Source of the DNA: Aureicoccus marinus
GTDB lineage: Bacteria; Bacteroidota; Bacteroidia; Flavobacteriales; Flavobacteriaceae
Reading direction: 5' to 3'
DNA: 64,000 bases
Assembly: GCF_002954325.1 (NCBI RefSeq)
Contig: NZ_MQVX01000001.1
Coordinates: 2,812,022 to 2,876,021, forward strand
The notes under the pieces: model-generated
Told to the model about the DNA's origin: nothing
What the model saw: the letters and a program-made list of their open reading frames with translations, nothing else
The model's database searches: none
Position numbers and translations under genes: made by a program
In this document: one piece after another, positions 44,871 to 54,067 of the stretch
How positions within the stretch are numbered: the first letter of the stretch is position 1
Layout: each line of letters opens with the position of its first letter

Positions 44871-46010
44871 TTGGATATTTTTGGAAGAATAAAGGAGAAA
44901 CTGAGTAATGAGTTTATTGATATCATCGAGTGGCTCGATTTCACCGATGACACCATCGCCCATCGCTTTGAACGCTATCAGAACGAAATAAAGAACGGGG
45001 CCAAGCTCATCGTTCGCGAAGGACAGACGGCGGTCTTTGTCAATGAAGGGCAGCTGGCCGATGTCTTTAGTCCAGGCACCTACGATCTCACCACCAAGAA
45101 CTTGCCTATTCTGGCGACACTCAAGGGATGGAAATACGGCTTTAATTCCCCTTTTAAGGCAGAAGTCTATTTTGTGAATACCCATTTGTTTACAGACGAA
45201 AAATGGGGAACCAAGAACCCGGTAACCCTGAGTGACGAGCGTTTTGGTCTGGTCGAAATTCGGGCTTTTGGGACCTACGCCTTTAAGATTTCAGATGCCG
45301 GGAAGTTTATCGTAGACATTGTTGGAACAGACAATAACTTCACCAATTTCGAAATCAACGAACACTTAAAAAGCTTGATTGCCACGCGCTTTACCGATAC
45401 GGTTGGCGAGGCCAATCTGCCGATAGAACTTTACGCCGCGAACACCACCGAGCTTTCCGATACTTGTCGGGAGGTCATGGCACCGGAGTTTGAATCTGTG
45501 GGGATTTCCTTGGAGAAGTTTTTTATCGAAAACGTATCCATGCCGGAAGACTTGAAGAAAGAAATTTTCGAATACAGTCGCTTGGATAAGCTGGATATGC
45601 AAAAGCTTGCTCAGTTCAAAGCCGCCAAGGCTATGGAAGCTGCGGCCAAAAATGAAGGAGGAACCGCCGGTGCCGGAATGGGCATGGGTATGGGCTTTGT
45701 TCTGGCTCAGCAAATGGGCGCCATGATGGGTGGAAATCCTGCCCAGCAACAGAGCTTTCCGCCTGCCGCAGGGGGTGCAGCCGTGCCTCCGCCGATGCCT
45801 ACTCAAGTCCTGTATTACTATGCGGTCAACGGAGCCCAGCAAGGACCGGTGTCGATCGAACAGCTACGGGCCTTGTTTGCCAGTCGAACGATCAATCGCG
45901 AGAGCTTGGTTTGGAAACAAGGGATGAGCAATTGGGCCGCTTTGCAAGAGGTCGAAGAACTCAAGTCCTTTTTAGGAGGGAATACTCCACCGCCATTACC
46001 AAATGCATAA
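44871..46010 (+). CDS. SPFH (virion-core-like, YdjI-type) protein with C-terminal GYF_2 domain
   Basis: 379 residues. The start is TTG at 44871 (DIFGRIKEKLSNEFIDIIEW), since no ATG lies near the conserved N-terminus. The SPFH-type domain covers about 20-250 (IKNGAKLIVREGQTAVFVNE, VRAFGTYAFKI-like strands, EFESVGISLEKFFIENVSMP). A Gly/Met-rich hinge follows (GMGMGMGFVLAQQMG, about 268-290), and then a GYF_2 domain (about 305-370, YYYAVNGAQQGPVSIEQLR, WKQGMSNWAAL). Paired 21 bp upstream of a zinc-ribbon membrane protein, as with B. subtilis YdjI and YdjG in the PspA membrane-stress system. Membrane-associated scaffold inferred. Confidence 0.82.
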   Translation: MDIFGRIKEKLSNEFIDIIEWLDFTDDTIAHRFERYQNEIKNGAKLIVREGQTAVFVNEGQLADVFSPGTYDLTTKNLPILATLKGWKYGFNSPFKAEVYFVNTHLFTDEKWGTKNPVTLSDERFGLVEIRAFGTYAFKISDAGKFIVDIVGTDNNFTNFEINEHLKSLIATRFTDTVGEANLPIELYAANTTELSDTCREVMAPEFESVGISLEKFFIENVSMPEDLKKEIFEYSRLDKLDMQKLAQFKAAKAMEAAAKNEGGTAGAGMGMGMGFVLAQQMGAMMGGNPAQQQSFPPAAGGAAVPPPMPTQVLYYYAVNGAQQGPVSIEQLRALFASRTINRESLVWKQGMSNWAALQEVEELKSFLGGNTPPPLPNA

Positions 46011-46031
46011 GTAATCTTCTAACTCTTCTGC

Positions 46032-47120
46032 ATGGAGGCTCCCATTAAATCCACAGAGCTCAAAAAAAGTTGTGTCAACTGCGGGGCGGAGATGAAGTAC
46101 CAGCCCGGTACCGAGAACATTTCTTGCGAGTATTGTGGTCATCAGGAAACCATTCACCTGGACGAGAGCGGCTTTGAGGAATTGGAGCTGTATCCCTATC
46201 TGCGCGAAATGGGGGCTCAAAAGCACGGTGAAGAAATTTCGATGCTGCAGTGCAAGAATTGTGGAGCGACCCAACATATAGAAGAGAACTACAAATCGCT
46301 TCATTGTGTCTATTGCAGTATGCCACTGGTTTTGGAAGATCAGTTCAAAGAAGAGTGGATTCTTCCGGGGGCGGTGCTGCCCTTTCAGATTGATCAGAAT
46401 AAGTCTTTTCAAATATTCCAGAAGTGGGTCAAGGGTTTGTGGTTTGCGCCCAATAAGCTGAAAAAGGCGGCTCTGGACCCTCAGTTTACCAAAGGGCTCT
46501 ACTTGCCCTATTGGACTTTTGACGCCCAATTGCGAGCGAAATATTCAGGGCAACGCGGGGAATACTATTACGAAACCAAGCGTGTTCGAAATGCCCAGGG
46601 CAAAACCGTGACCAAACGGGTTCGGAAGACGCGCTGGTACCCGGCTTCAGGGCAGGTTTCCGGATTTGTGGATGACACCCTGGTAGAAGCGTCCAAGCAG
46701 CGCAAAGGGCGGGTGCCCGCAAAAATAGCGCGCTGGAATCTGGACTTATTACAGCCCTTTAATTCCAGTTTTTTACGAGGGTTTGTGACCGAGAAATACA
46801 CCATCGAACTAGAGAAGGGCCATTTGGCGGCCAAGGACAAAGCCGAGGATATCGCCAGGCGGTGGTGCCGTCAGGATATTGGTGGAGATACCCAGCGCAT
46901 AAGCCGAATGGACATGGCGCTATCTGAAGAGACTTTCAAGCACATCCTTTTGCCGGTTTATATTAGCTCGTACCGATTCAGTGGAAAGGAGTATAACTTT
47001 TTTGTAAACGGCGAGAACGGGGCTATTTCAGGAACACGTCCTTACAGTTTTTGGAAGATCTTCTTTGCGGTACTCGGAGTTCTACTCGTCGTTGGGGTGA
47101 TTGTACTGGTGAGTAGTTAG
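46032..47120 (+). CDS. Zinc-ribbon membrane protein, partner of the SPFH protein
   Basis: 362 residues, start ATG at 46032. Two N-terminal zinc ribbons (CVNCGAEMKYQPGTENISCEYC, shown to about residue 36, and CKNCGATQ...CVYC near 75-95). A long domain follows with YLPYWTFDAQLRAKYSGQRG and a basic loop, then one C-terminal helix (WKIFFAVLGVLLVVGVIVLV). It resembles YdjG and 'primosomal/replication-restart-like' zinc-ribbon proteins, which sit beside SPFH proteins. It likely anchors the SPFH complex to the membrane. Confidence 0.78.
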   Translation: MEAPIKSTELKKSCVNCGAEMKYQPGTENISCEYCGHQETIHLDESGFEELELYPYLREMGAQKHGEEISMLQCKNCGATQHIEENYKSLHCVYCSMPLVLEDQFKEEWILPGAVLPFQIDQNKSFQIFQKWVKGLWFAPNKLKKAALDPQFTKGLYLPYWTFDAQLRAKYSGQRGEYYYETKRVRNAQGKTVTKRVRKTRWYPASGQVSGFVDDTLVEASKQRKGRVPAKIARWNLDLLQPFNSSFLRGFVTEKYTIELEKGHLAAKDKAEDIARRWCRQDIGGDTQRISRMDMALSEETFKHILLPVYISSYRFSGKEYNFFVNGENGAISGTRPYSFWKIFFAVLGVLLVVGVIVLVSS

Positions 47121-47191
47121 GGCCTTGATCCTAGTTTTAGATTGAAAATGATAAAAGATGATTTTTTTTACAACGCAATGGGTAGGCAGAA

Positions 47192-47249
47192 AAAGTGTAA
47201 GCTAGCTATCACTCATTTCTGTTCACAATGGGCTGACGGTCTACACCAA
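47192..47249. repeat. 58-bp diverged repeat, copy 1
   Basis: Ungapped alignment with 62329-62386 on the same strand matches 44 of 58 bases. The last 19 bases are the best part (17 of 19). It lies in the spacer between the zinc-ribbon gene and the RND pump, exactly where base composition becomes AT-rich. It may be the end of an unidentified mobile element. Confidence 0.55.
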
Positions 47250-47327
47250 TCAGAATCAAATACGGAGTGGCTAAAAACTAATTCGAATCGCAATGTATAG
47301 GGGTTTTCTATCGATTCTTAAACTGAT

Positions 47328-50300
47328 TTAGTCATCGATTATGGAATCATCAAATACATAATTAGAGTAATTCAAACGGAAGAGAAGACTGTACATTGAG
47401 GGGATAAAAACCAGTGTAATAACGGTTCCGAATAATAACCCGACTATTATTCCTATTGCCATTCCTTCCCACATCTCACCACCTGATAAATACAAAGGAA
47501 GAAGTCCGAGGACTGTAGTAAATGTTGCTAACAAAATAGGTCGAAATCTTTGCAAGCAAGCGGTAATTACGGCGTCACGTTCATTTCTGCCCAATTCCCT
47601 TTGTTCTACCTCCATTCTGTCAACCAGTACGATTGCATTGTTAATGACAATTCCTGCCAGAGAAATTAGCCCCAATAGAGGCATAAATCCAAAGGGTTCC
47701 CCAAAGACCAAAAGCCCAACCACCACACCAATAATTCCTAAGGGAATGGTCATTAAAATCATAACCATTTTTCTAAAGGAGTTGAATTGAATCACTAATA
47801 GCAGAACGATAATAAAGCCCGAAATAGGTAAGTATCCAATAACAGAACCTATACTTTCTGCAGACTGCTTTGCTTCACCACCAAATTCATAAGAATAACC
47901 TTCAGGCCATTCCGCACTTTGTACTTCTAACCAGGGTGTAATTTCAGAGGTGATAAAAGAGGCATTGCCATCTTCACGAAGTTCAGAAGAGACATTAACG
48001 GTTCTTTTTAAATTAAGGCGTTTTATTTTAGCGAATTGCCATTGTGGTAAAATTCGGGCAACTTGAAGTAGAGGTACACTCTTGCCTGAATTTTGAGAGT
48101 AAATATTGAGTGACTCCAGAGAAGAAAGAGATTGTTGCTGGTTCTCTTCACTTCTCATTATAATTGGAATAGAGTTGTCTTGCTCTCTGTATTCTCCTGT
48201 TTGAAATCCATCGAGAACTGTTCGAAGAGAGGTAGCAATGTCTTGATTGGTTATTCCAGCTATCTGCGCTCTGTTCTGGTCGATCTCAATCAGAAATTTC
48301 TTGCTTTTTGGCCCCCAGTCATCTTTTACATTTTTGGTTCCTTGTATTTTTGAAAGCTGACCTTTTACCAAAGAAGCAATTGCCGACAATTCATCCGGCG
48401 ACTTTCCTGAAATTTTAATTTCTATTGGTGTGCCTCCTCCGCCGGCACCCAAAGCGCCTACCTTTATATCGGCATTAGAGAAAGTATTAAAGGTAAAATC
48501 ATCTAACCTGGAAATAATCATCTTATTTTCCTTAAAGCTGGATGTATTGACCAAAATATGGGCGTAATTTGAGTTTGCCTCATCAGGCGAATACCCTAAA
48601 TCATAAGACTCAGGTCCTTCACCAATATAGGAAGACCAATTCAGTACTCCCAGCACTCTAGTTCCCCCTACCTGAAGAGAATCCGTCATAAACTGTTCAA
48701 TTCGCTTCACCACCTCGGTAGTGCTCTGGATAGAATTACCTTGAGGAAGGGTAATATCGATCGTAATCATATTTCGATCGCTATCTGGAAAAAACACAAA
48801 TGGAATCTTTGTAAAGCCAAAAATTGAAACGACAAAGAGGCCGATAACTCCCAGAATAACCAACCATTTCGAACGCAAGGCAAGTAAAATGATGTTCTTG
48901 TAGCTCAACTTAAGGCTGTTGATTATCCGATCTATCAGGTTGGGCTTATTTGTCTCTTTTTTATCTGCTCTCAAAAAAATGTAACAAAACATGGTTATAA
49001 CAGTAAGAGCGACCAACCAAGATGACATTAGGGCAATGGTAATGACTACAAAAATTGGGCCCACAATATCTCCCATTGTTGTTGGTGATAGATAAAAAGC
49101 CAAAAACGCAGCAGAAGTCGTTAACGTAGAAATGAGTAAGGGCATCCATAATTCTGTAAATGCTTCCATTGCTGCTCTTTTCTTCTCGATCCCTACCTCT
49201 ATTTTAACCATTATCGTCTCGGCTACGACGATAGCGTTATCTACGAGCATTCCTAATGCCATGATCAGTGCGGCAAGAGTAACTTGATTTAATCCTATAT
49301 CCATAATCCCCATGATCATGAGAGTCATTATCATCACGATAGGAATCAAACTAGCAATAACAAGACCTGTGCGCATACCCAAGAAGACCAACATTACCAG
49401 TAAGACTATCGCAATTGATTGCATCAGATTAATGATGAAATCATTGACTTTCACTTCAATGTAGGAATCAAGAGAAGAAACTCGATTGAGTTCTAATCCA
49501 ACTGGTAAACGTTCTTGCCATCGCTCAACTATGGCGTTAACCTCTTGCCCTAATTCAATAATATTGGCATTTTTCTTGAGATTAATGTGTAAGGAAATTG
49601 CCTTCTGGCCATTAATTCGGACTTGCTGGGTAGGGGGGTCAATATAGCCTCTACTGATGCGTGTTATGTCACCTAATTTCACAAGTTGTGATCCATTTCC
49701 GACAGATATCAACATCCCTTTTATATCCTCTGTGGAAGAAAAGTTTCCGGTGGGTTCCAAAATAATAAGCTCGTCTCCCAAACTTATTTTTCCTCCTGAA
49801 TTGAGAATATTTGTAGAAGAAATACTTTGCTGTAGCCGAGCAGCTGACAGACCATACTCTTTGAGTACAGCATTATTGAATTCAACAAAAACCCTTTCTT
49901 CTTGTTCACCGCCGAGCTCAACCTTAGCCGCATTAGGGAGCTTGATAAAATCATCTTTGATTAGGTCGGCGTACTCTTTTAATTCATTGTACTGAAATCC
50001 GTCTGCTGTCAGACCAACAACTATTCCATACACCTCTCCAATCCCGTCATCGTTCAAGAATGGAATTACTCCTTCTGGAAGCCCATTGATTGTATTTAAT
50101 TTTCGTCTCAGACGGTCCCAAACCGCTTGCATTTGGTCCGGTCCCACTTCATCCTTTAATGTTACTGTTACGACAGAAAGTCCCGTTCGCGAAGTGCTGT
50201 TCACTTCCTTTAATTCGGGTAATTCCTGAGCAACTTTTTCTATTTTATCTGTAATCAAGAGCTCAACTCTTTCAGGACTAGCGCCGGGAAACTGTGAAAC

Positions 50301-50441
50301 CACAGTAGCTACTCTAACAGTATAGGGAGGCATGCTATCTCTTGATAAGCCAAAATACATAGCGAGGCCCATTCCTAAGACGGTCACTAAAACCATCCAG
50401 GTGATCCGATTTTTATCAATAGAAAACTCCGCGAGATTCAT
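47328..50441 (-). CDS. RND efflux transporter, AcrB/MMPL-type
   Basis: 1037 residues, the usual length, start ATG at 50441. RND order is visible: membrane helix 1 (ITWMVLVTVLGMGLAMYFGL), a porter domain, TM2-6 (QSIAIVLLVMLVFLGMRTG, LAALIMALGMLVDNAIVVAE with the relay Asp) and a second porter domain (PFVFFPDSDRNMITIDITLP). The C-terminal TM block then contains GLISLAGIVINNAIVLVDRM. It lacks the extra density of heavy-metal type markers, so it is a HAE-type exporter, substrate unknown. It follows the adaptor (15-bp gap) and the TolC-fusion gene in one operon transcribed leftward. Confidence 0.92.
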   Translation of the reverse strand: MNLAEFSIDKNRITWMVLVTVLGMGLAMYFGLSRDSMPPYTVRVATVVSQFPGASPERVELLITDKIEKVAQELPELKEVNSTSRTGLSVVTVTLKDEVGPDQMQAVWDRLRRKLNTINGLPEGVIPFLNDDGIGEVYGIVVGLTADGFQYNELKEYADLIKDDFIKLPNAAKVELGGEQEERVFVEFNNAVLKEYGLSAARLQQSISSTNILNSGGKISLGDELIILEPTGNFSSTEDIKGMLISVGNGSQLVKLGDITRISRGYIDPPTQQVRINGQKAISLHINLKKNANIIELGQEVNAIVERWQERLPVGLELNRVSSLDSYIEVKVNDFIINLMQSIAIVLLVMLVFLGMRTGLVIASLIPIVMIMTLMIMGIMDIGLNQVTLAALIMALGMLVDNAIVVAETIMVKIEVGIEKKRAAMEAFTELWMPLLISTLTTSAAFLAFYLSPTTMGDIVGPIFVVITIALMSSWLVALTVITMFCYIFLRADKKETNKPNLIDRIINSLKLSYKNIILLALRSKWLVILGVIGLFVVSIFGFTKIPFVFFPDSDRNMITIDITLPQGNSIQSTTEVVKRIEQFMTDSLQVGGTRVLGVLNWSSYIGEGPESYDLGYSPDEANSNYAHILVNTSSFKENKMIISRLDDFTFNTFSNADIKVGALGAGGGGTPIEIKISGKSPDELSAIASLVKGQLSKIQGTKNVKDDWGPKSKKFLIEIDQNRAQIAGITNQDIATSLRTVLDGFQTGEYREQDNSIPIIMRSEENQQQSLSSLESLNIYSQNSGKSVPLLQVARILPQWQFAKIKRLNLKRTVNVSSELREDGNASFITSEITPWLEVQSAEWPEGYSYEFGGEAKQSAESIGSVIGYLPISGFIIVLLLVIQFNSFRKMVMILMTIPLGIIGVVVGLLVFGEPFGFMPLLGLISLAGIVINNAIVLVDRMEVEQRELGRNERDAVITACLQRFRPILLATFTTVLGLLPLYLSGGEMWEGMAIGIIVGLLFGTVITLVFIPSMYSLLFRLNYSNYVFDDSIIDD

Positions 50442-50456
50442 TGGATTCTTTTTGAA

Positions 50457-51542
50457 TTACTGAAGTCTAACTTCTTGGTTATCCAATAGTGTTTGCAAGC
50501 CTGCTGTTGCAATTTTTTGTCCTTTAGATAAACCGGCATGGATTATAAATCCCTCCGAGGTCAATGGACCAATATCAACGATAGTTTTCTTTACCCTGAA
50601 GGTATTCCCTGACTCCTCAATCAAGAAAACAAAATTGCCATTGCTATCTTCTCCCACGGCGTTGGCAGGGACAACAAGGGTGTCATCTTCCCTGCTGTCT
50701 TCGGTAAATTGAATGAAAACATTGGCCGCCATACCACTACGCATATCACGTGATGGTTTAACGACCTTTATCGTCACGGGATAGGTGGCAGAATTCGAAT
50801 CAACAGAGGGAGAAACTTCTGTTACCAGGCCCTTAAATAAGGCCTCTCCGAGTGCCGGAAATTGAATTCCAACGTCCATTTCTTCTTTAATACTATTGAT
50901 AGCGATCTCCGGAACCCCAATGGATATTTCCATGTCGGTTCCAGCGTTTAAGGTTGCTATGTTTTGACCGGGACTCACGTTTTCGTCTATCTCTGCATTG
51001 ACTGCAGCAATTACGCCATCTTCAGGAGCATATAAAAATCCGTATTGAACCTGTTCCTTTTGAATTTCGACGCTTCTCTTAGACGATTCAAAGCCTTCAG
51101 TCGCTGTTCGATACGAGTTCTTAGAACTTTCATAATCACTTAAAGATGCTGCTCCTTTTTCATAGAGTGTTCGAATGCGATTTAAGTTTAACTTGGCCGT
51201 ATTCATTTGAGATTTCGCACTATTCAGTTGAGTATAGGCCTGTTCCAAAGAAAGACGGGATTGTACATTATCCAGAGAAGAAAGCAATTCTCCTTTTTTC
51301 ACGCGCTGCCCTAACTTGATATTGAGTTTAGTAATAATGCCAGCACTCCGAAAGCTGAGCTGAATTATTTTATCAGTTTGTGCAGTGCCACTGAAAGATC
51401 TTTCTTGTTCATCTCCGGAAAAACCGACTTCCTGATATTTAACGGGTCGTACATATTTTTTCTTTGCCCTTGGCTCTTCGGAGCAAGAAATAGCCATTAG
51501 TGCCAAGCTGATTAGAAATAAGAATTTAAAATCTTTTCTCAT
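50457..51542 (-). CDS. RND periplasmic adaptor (membrane fusion protein) lipoprotein
   Basis: 361 residues, start ATG at 51542. Lipoprotein signal LFLISLALMAISCSEE (Cys about 20). Then a barrel-sandwich domain, a coiled-coil hairpin (about 75-150, SLEQAYTQLNSAKSQMNTAK, LYEKGAASLSDYES), a second lipoyl half (FLYAPEDGVIAAVNAEIDEN) and a beta-barrel/membrane-proximal part (VVPANAVGEDSNG). Links the inner-membrane pump to the outer-membrane channel encoded 17 bp upstream. One operon with both. Confidence 0.9.
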   Translation of the reverse strand: MRKDFKFLFLISLALMAISCSEEPRAKKKYVRPVKYQEVGFSGDEQERSFSGTAQTDKIIQLSFRSAGIITKLNIKLGQRVKKGELLSSLDNVQSRLSLEQAYTQLNSAKSQMNTAKLNLNRIRTLYEKGAASLSDYESSKNSYRTATEGFESSKRSVEIQKEQVQYGFLYAPEDGVIAAVNAEIDENVSPGQNIATLNAGTDMEISIGVPEIAINSIKEEMDVGIQFPALGEALFKGLVTEVSPSVDSNSATYPVTIKVVKPSRDMRSGMAANVFIQFTEDSREDDTLVVPANAVGEDSNGNFVFLIEESGNTFRVKKTIVDIGPLTSEGFIIHAGLSKGQKIATAGLQTLLDNQEVRLQ

Positions 51543-51559
51543 TGAATAACTGATTTAAA

Positions 51560-53908
51560 CTAGTTAGCATTCTTTAAATAAGCCAAAAAGCGGGCATTGA
51601 ATGCAGCGTTATCTTCTTCTGAATTCAACAAAAAATAATACCCTAAAAAGCGCTCTAATTGCAAAGCGTTTATCAAATAATTATAGACGGCATTGGTACT
51701 TGCCAGTTGTGCATTCAGGTAATTATTTTGGGCATCAATCAACTGAATTACAGTAACTGCGCCATTGGAATAGGAGGATTGGGTGAGACTCAATGCCTCT
51801 TTCGCGGCTTGCTCAGAAATTTTTGACAACTCAATATTGGAGATCTGATTTATAACATTCAGTACTGTAGATCGAATATTGCGATCAATCGCTAATGTGG
51901 TATTCGCCTGATTAATCGTTAACTGATCTATTTGGATTTGATTGATTTGCCGGTTGATATTGTTTTGATTTTGATTGACTATGGGGATGGATAGATTTAG
52001 TGCAACATTGTAATTAGTGTTTATCAACTCGAAACCCGATGGAGAAGTGCTTCCTGCTCCACTGCGATTAAATACCTGATTATATTGACTTTGCAAAGAC
52101 AAGGTAGGTAAAAACCTTCCGGAAGTATTCAATTTGAGACTTCGATCAACGGCTTCAATAGTATACTTTAACGATTTTAGTTCTGGTGCATTTTTCTTAG
52201 CCTCTTCCACCAAAAAAGCAATGAAGGGTTCTCTAGAAACAGGGTTGTCTAAAAGCCGAACCAATTGTTCGTAACTGTATTCTTTAAAAATTCCATCCAA
52301 TTCCAGATCCTCAATATCAATTTCTTCATCCAGATTGTAATTCAGGAGTTGATTGATATTGATGTAGCCCTGTTCAAGCTGATTGACGGCCTCAATAACC
52401 GCTTGCTTATCTTGCGCTACCTGACTTTGGAATCGGAGTTGATCTGACTTTCCTGTCTGCCCTGCAGCGAAGTTCTGTTCTGCAATTTTGAGGTTTTCTC
52501 TGGTCAGTTCCAGATTGCGCATTTGAATCTGAAGGTTTGCCTTGAGAATAAGGGCATTGAAGTATACATTAAATCCGTCAAACACAATATCCAAAGCCGT
52601 AGCTTTATAAGCCTCTTCTTGCGCTTGATTCAGCTTGCGTTGAATTCTGATATTGGCATTGGAAGCCTCTGAAAATAAGACCTGTTGTAATGTAATATTT
52701 CCGGTAGTCGAAAATTCAGGGTTTTGTCCCAAACTCACGGCGGCCAAGTCTGGATCAACGTAGACACTGCGGCTTGACGCAGTAATGCTTGGGAGGTAGC
52801 TACTCTTGGCTATTCTCACATCCTGACCGGTCAGTGCAACTTCTTTTTCTCCTGAAAGCAGTGTTAGATTACGAGCCAAAGCGAGATCAATTATTTCAAG
52901 GGCATTGAATGTCTTTCTGGAGAGGCTATTCTTCATTTCTCCTACGAAAGTCGTGCTATTAATCAAGCTGTATTTGATCGGTACACCAACTTTTTGCGCA
53001 GTGTTGTAATTGAGAGTTAAGTGATTGTTAGACTCGATGAACACGGGCATCTCGGCTAGAGATTCCCCGTTGATGAATCCCTCAACCGAAAGGGCGATCC
53101 GACGAATAAACTGATCAAAACTATCATCTGATTGGTTGGTGGCCATAATTCCCTGGTGAACAGCCTCGGTACCTAATGAGGTGAATGAAGGTAATTTTTT
53201 ATCGATTATCAATTGGGCCAATTTTTTCACTTCCTCCTGATTCAACAAAAATCCACCAGCCATATACACGGCGTCAACATCCACCAACCCATCAGAAATG
53301 TCTCCAACAGAATCGAAGGGAATAATCTTAAAATCAGCCTTTAACTCCTGAAAAATGGAACTAAACACTTCATCCACATTCAGCCTTTTAACCAAAGGCC
53401 GTTCAATTAGAACCCCTACCTTCTTAAAACCAGTCAGTTTTTGAAAGACTTTGAGGTCATCCAAATAGGACTCCTTCTTGATGAGATAAGTGAAATTTTC
53501 AGTACCCGAAGTTTGTTGACTCAATTCAAGATTACTTAGGTCCTTGTTGAGAGCGCCAAAAAGAATGGTGGGATTGTCAAAGGTGTCCAGATCCCCTAAC
53601 ACGTTTGCATTTACAAGTCCAAAAGCCAATATCAAATCTGTTTTGGCTGTCAGATCCCGGTAGTTAATTAACGCCTTTTCTGAACTAAATTCATTGGTTA
53701 AAAGGTATTCATTTGGAAACCTAATAACCGCATCTTCCCCTACTACTGCGCTGATTTGCCACTTCATTTGGTGAAGTAATGAGTCAATTTTCAAGGTTCG
53801 TTTATCCAGAAGAATTCCTATGTCAATGGTTTTTTTCTGAGCAAAAGAGGAGGAAGTAGCTATCAAAATAAATAGGAGCGCAAGCGATCTTTTGGCAGAG
53901 TGATTCAT
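51560..53908 (-). CDS. TolC-family outer-membrane channel fused to an ABC substrate-binding-like domain
   Basis: 782 residues from ATG at 53908. A TTG 9 bp upstream gives three extra residues and is less likely. Signal peptide SLALLFILIATSSSFAQ. Residues about 30-310 read as an ABC_sub_bind/peripheral-type I binding fold: IDIGILLDKRTLKIDSLLHQ, LILAFGLVNANVLGD, TILFGALNKD, FKKVGVLIERP, VDAVYMAGGFLL and KLPSFTSLGTEAV. Residues about 335-775 are a normal TolC duplicate (LEIIDLALARNLTLLSGEKE, KSSYLPSITASSRSV, NFAAGQTGKSDQLRFQSQ, SYSNGAVTVIQLIDAQNNYL). Ordinary TolC proteins lack the first part, and typical length is 430-480. First gene of the pump operon. Confidence 0.8.
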   Translation of the reverse strand: MNHSAKRSLALLFILIATSSSFAQKKTIDIGILLDKRTLKIDSLLHQMKWQISAVVGEDAVIRFPNEYLLTNEFSSEKALINYRDLTAKTDLILAFGLVNANVLGDLDTFDNPTILFGALNKDLSNLELSQQTSGTENFTYLIKKESYLDDLKVFQKLTGFKKVGVLIERPLVKRLNVDEVFSSIFQELKADFKIIPFDSVGDISDGLVDVDAVYMAGGFLLNQEEVKKLAQLIIDKKLPSFTSLGTEAVHQGIMATNQSDDSFDQFIRRIALSVEGFINGESLAEMPVFIESNNHLTLNYNTAQKVGVPIKYSLINSTTFVGEMKNSLSRKTFNALEIIDLALARNLTLLSGEKEVALTGQDVRIAKSSYLPSITASSRSVYVDPDLAAVSLGQNPEFSTTGNITLQQVLFSEASNANIRIQRKLNQAQEEAYKATALDIVFDGFNVYFNALILKANLQIQMRNLELTRENLKIAEQNFAAGQTGKSDQLRFQSQVAQDKQAVIEAVNQLEQGYININQLLNYNLDEEIDIEDLELDGIFKEYSYEQLVRLLDNPVSREPFIAFLVEEAKKNAPELKSLKYTIEAVDRSLKLNTSGRFLPTLSLQSQYNQVFNRSGAGSTSPSGFELINTNYNVALNLSIPIVNQNQNNINRQINQIQIDQLTINQANTTLAIDRNIRSTVLNVINQISNIELSKISEQAAKEALSLTQSSYSNGAVTVIQLIDAQNNYLNAQLASTNAVYNYLINALQLERFLGYYFLLNSEEDNAAFNARFLAYLKNAN

Positions 53909-54067
53909 TGGATTCAATTAGCGATCGTGGTAATAATGTTAAAATAAACTTAAAAGTCTACATAACCAAAAAAGTAGGAATTGATTCGAAACCAATCTGA
54001 GGTAGGGTTTTTAGGACCAAGAATGTTTAAAAATCAAAACCAAAGGAAAACACCAAATATGTCTGTA

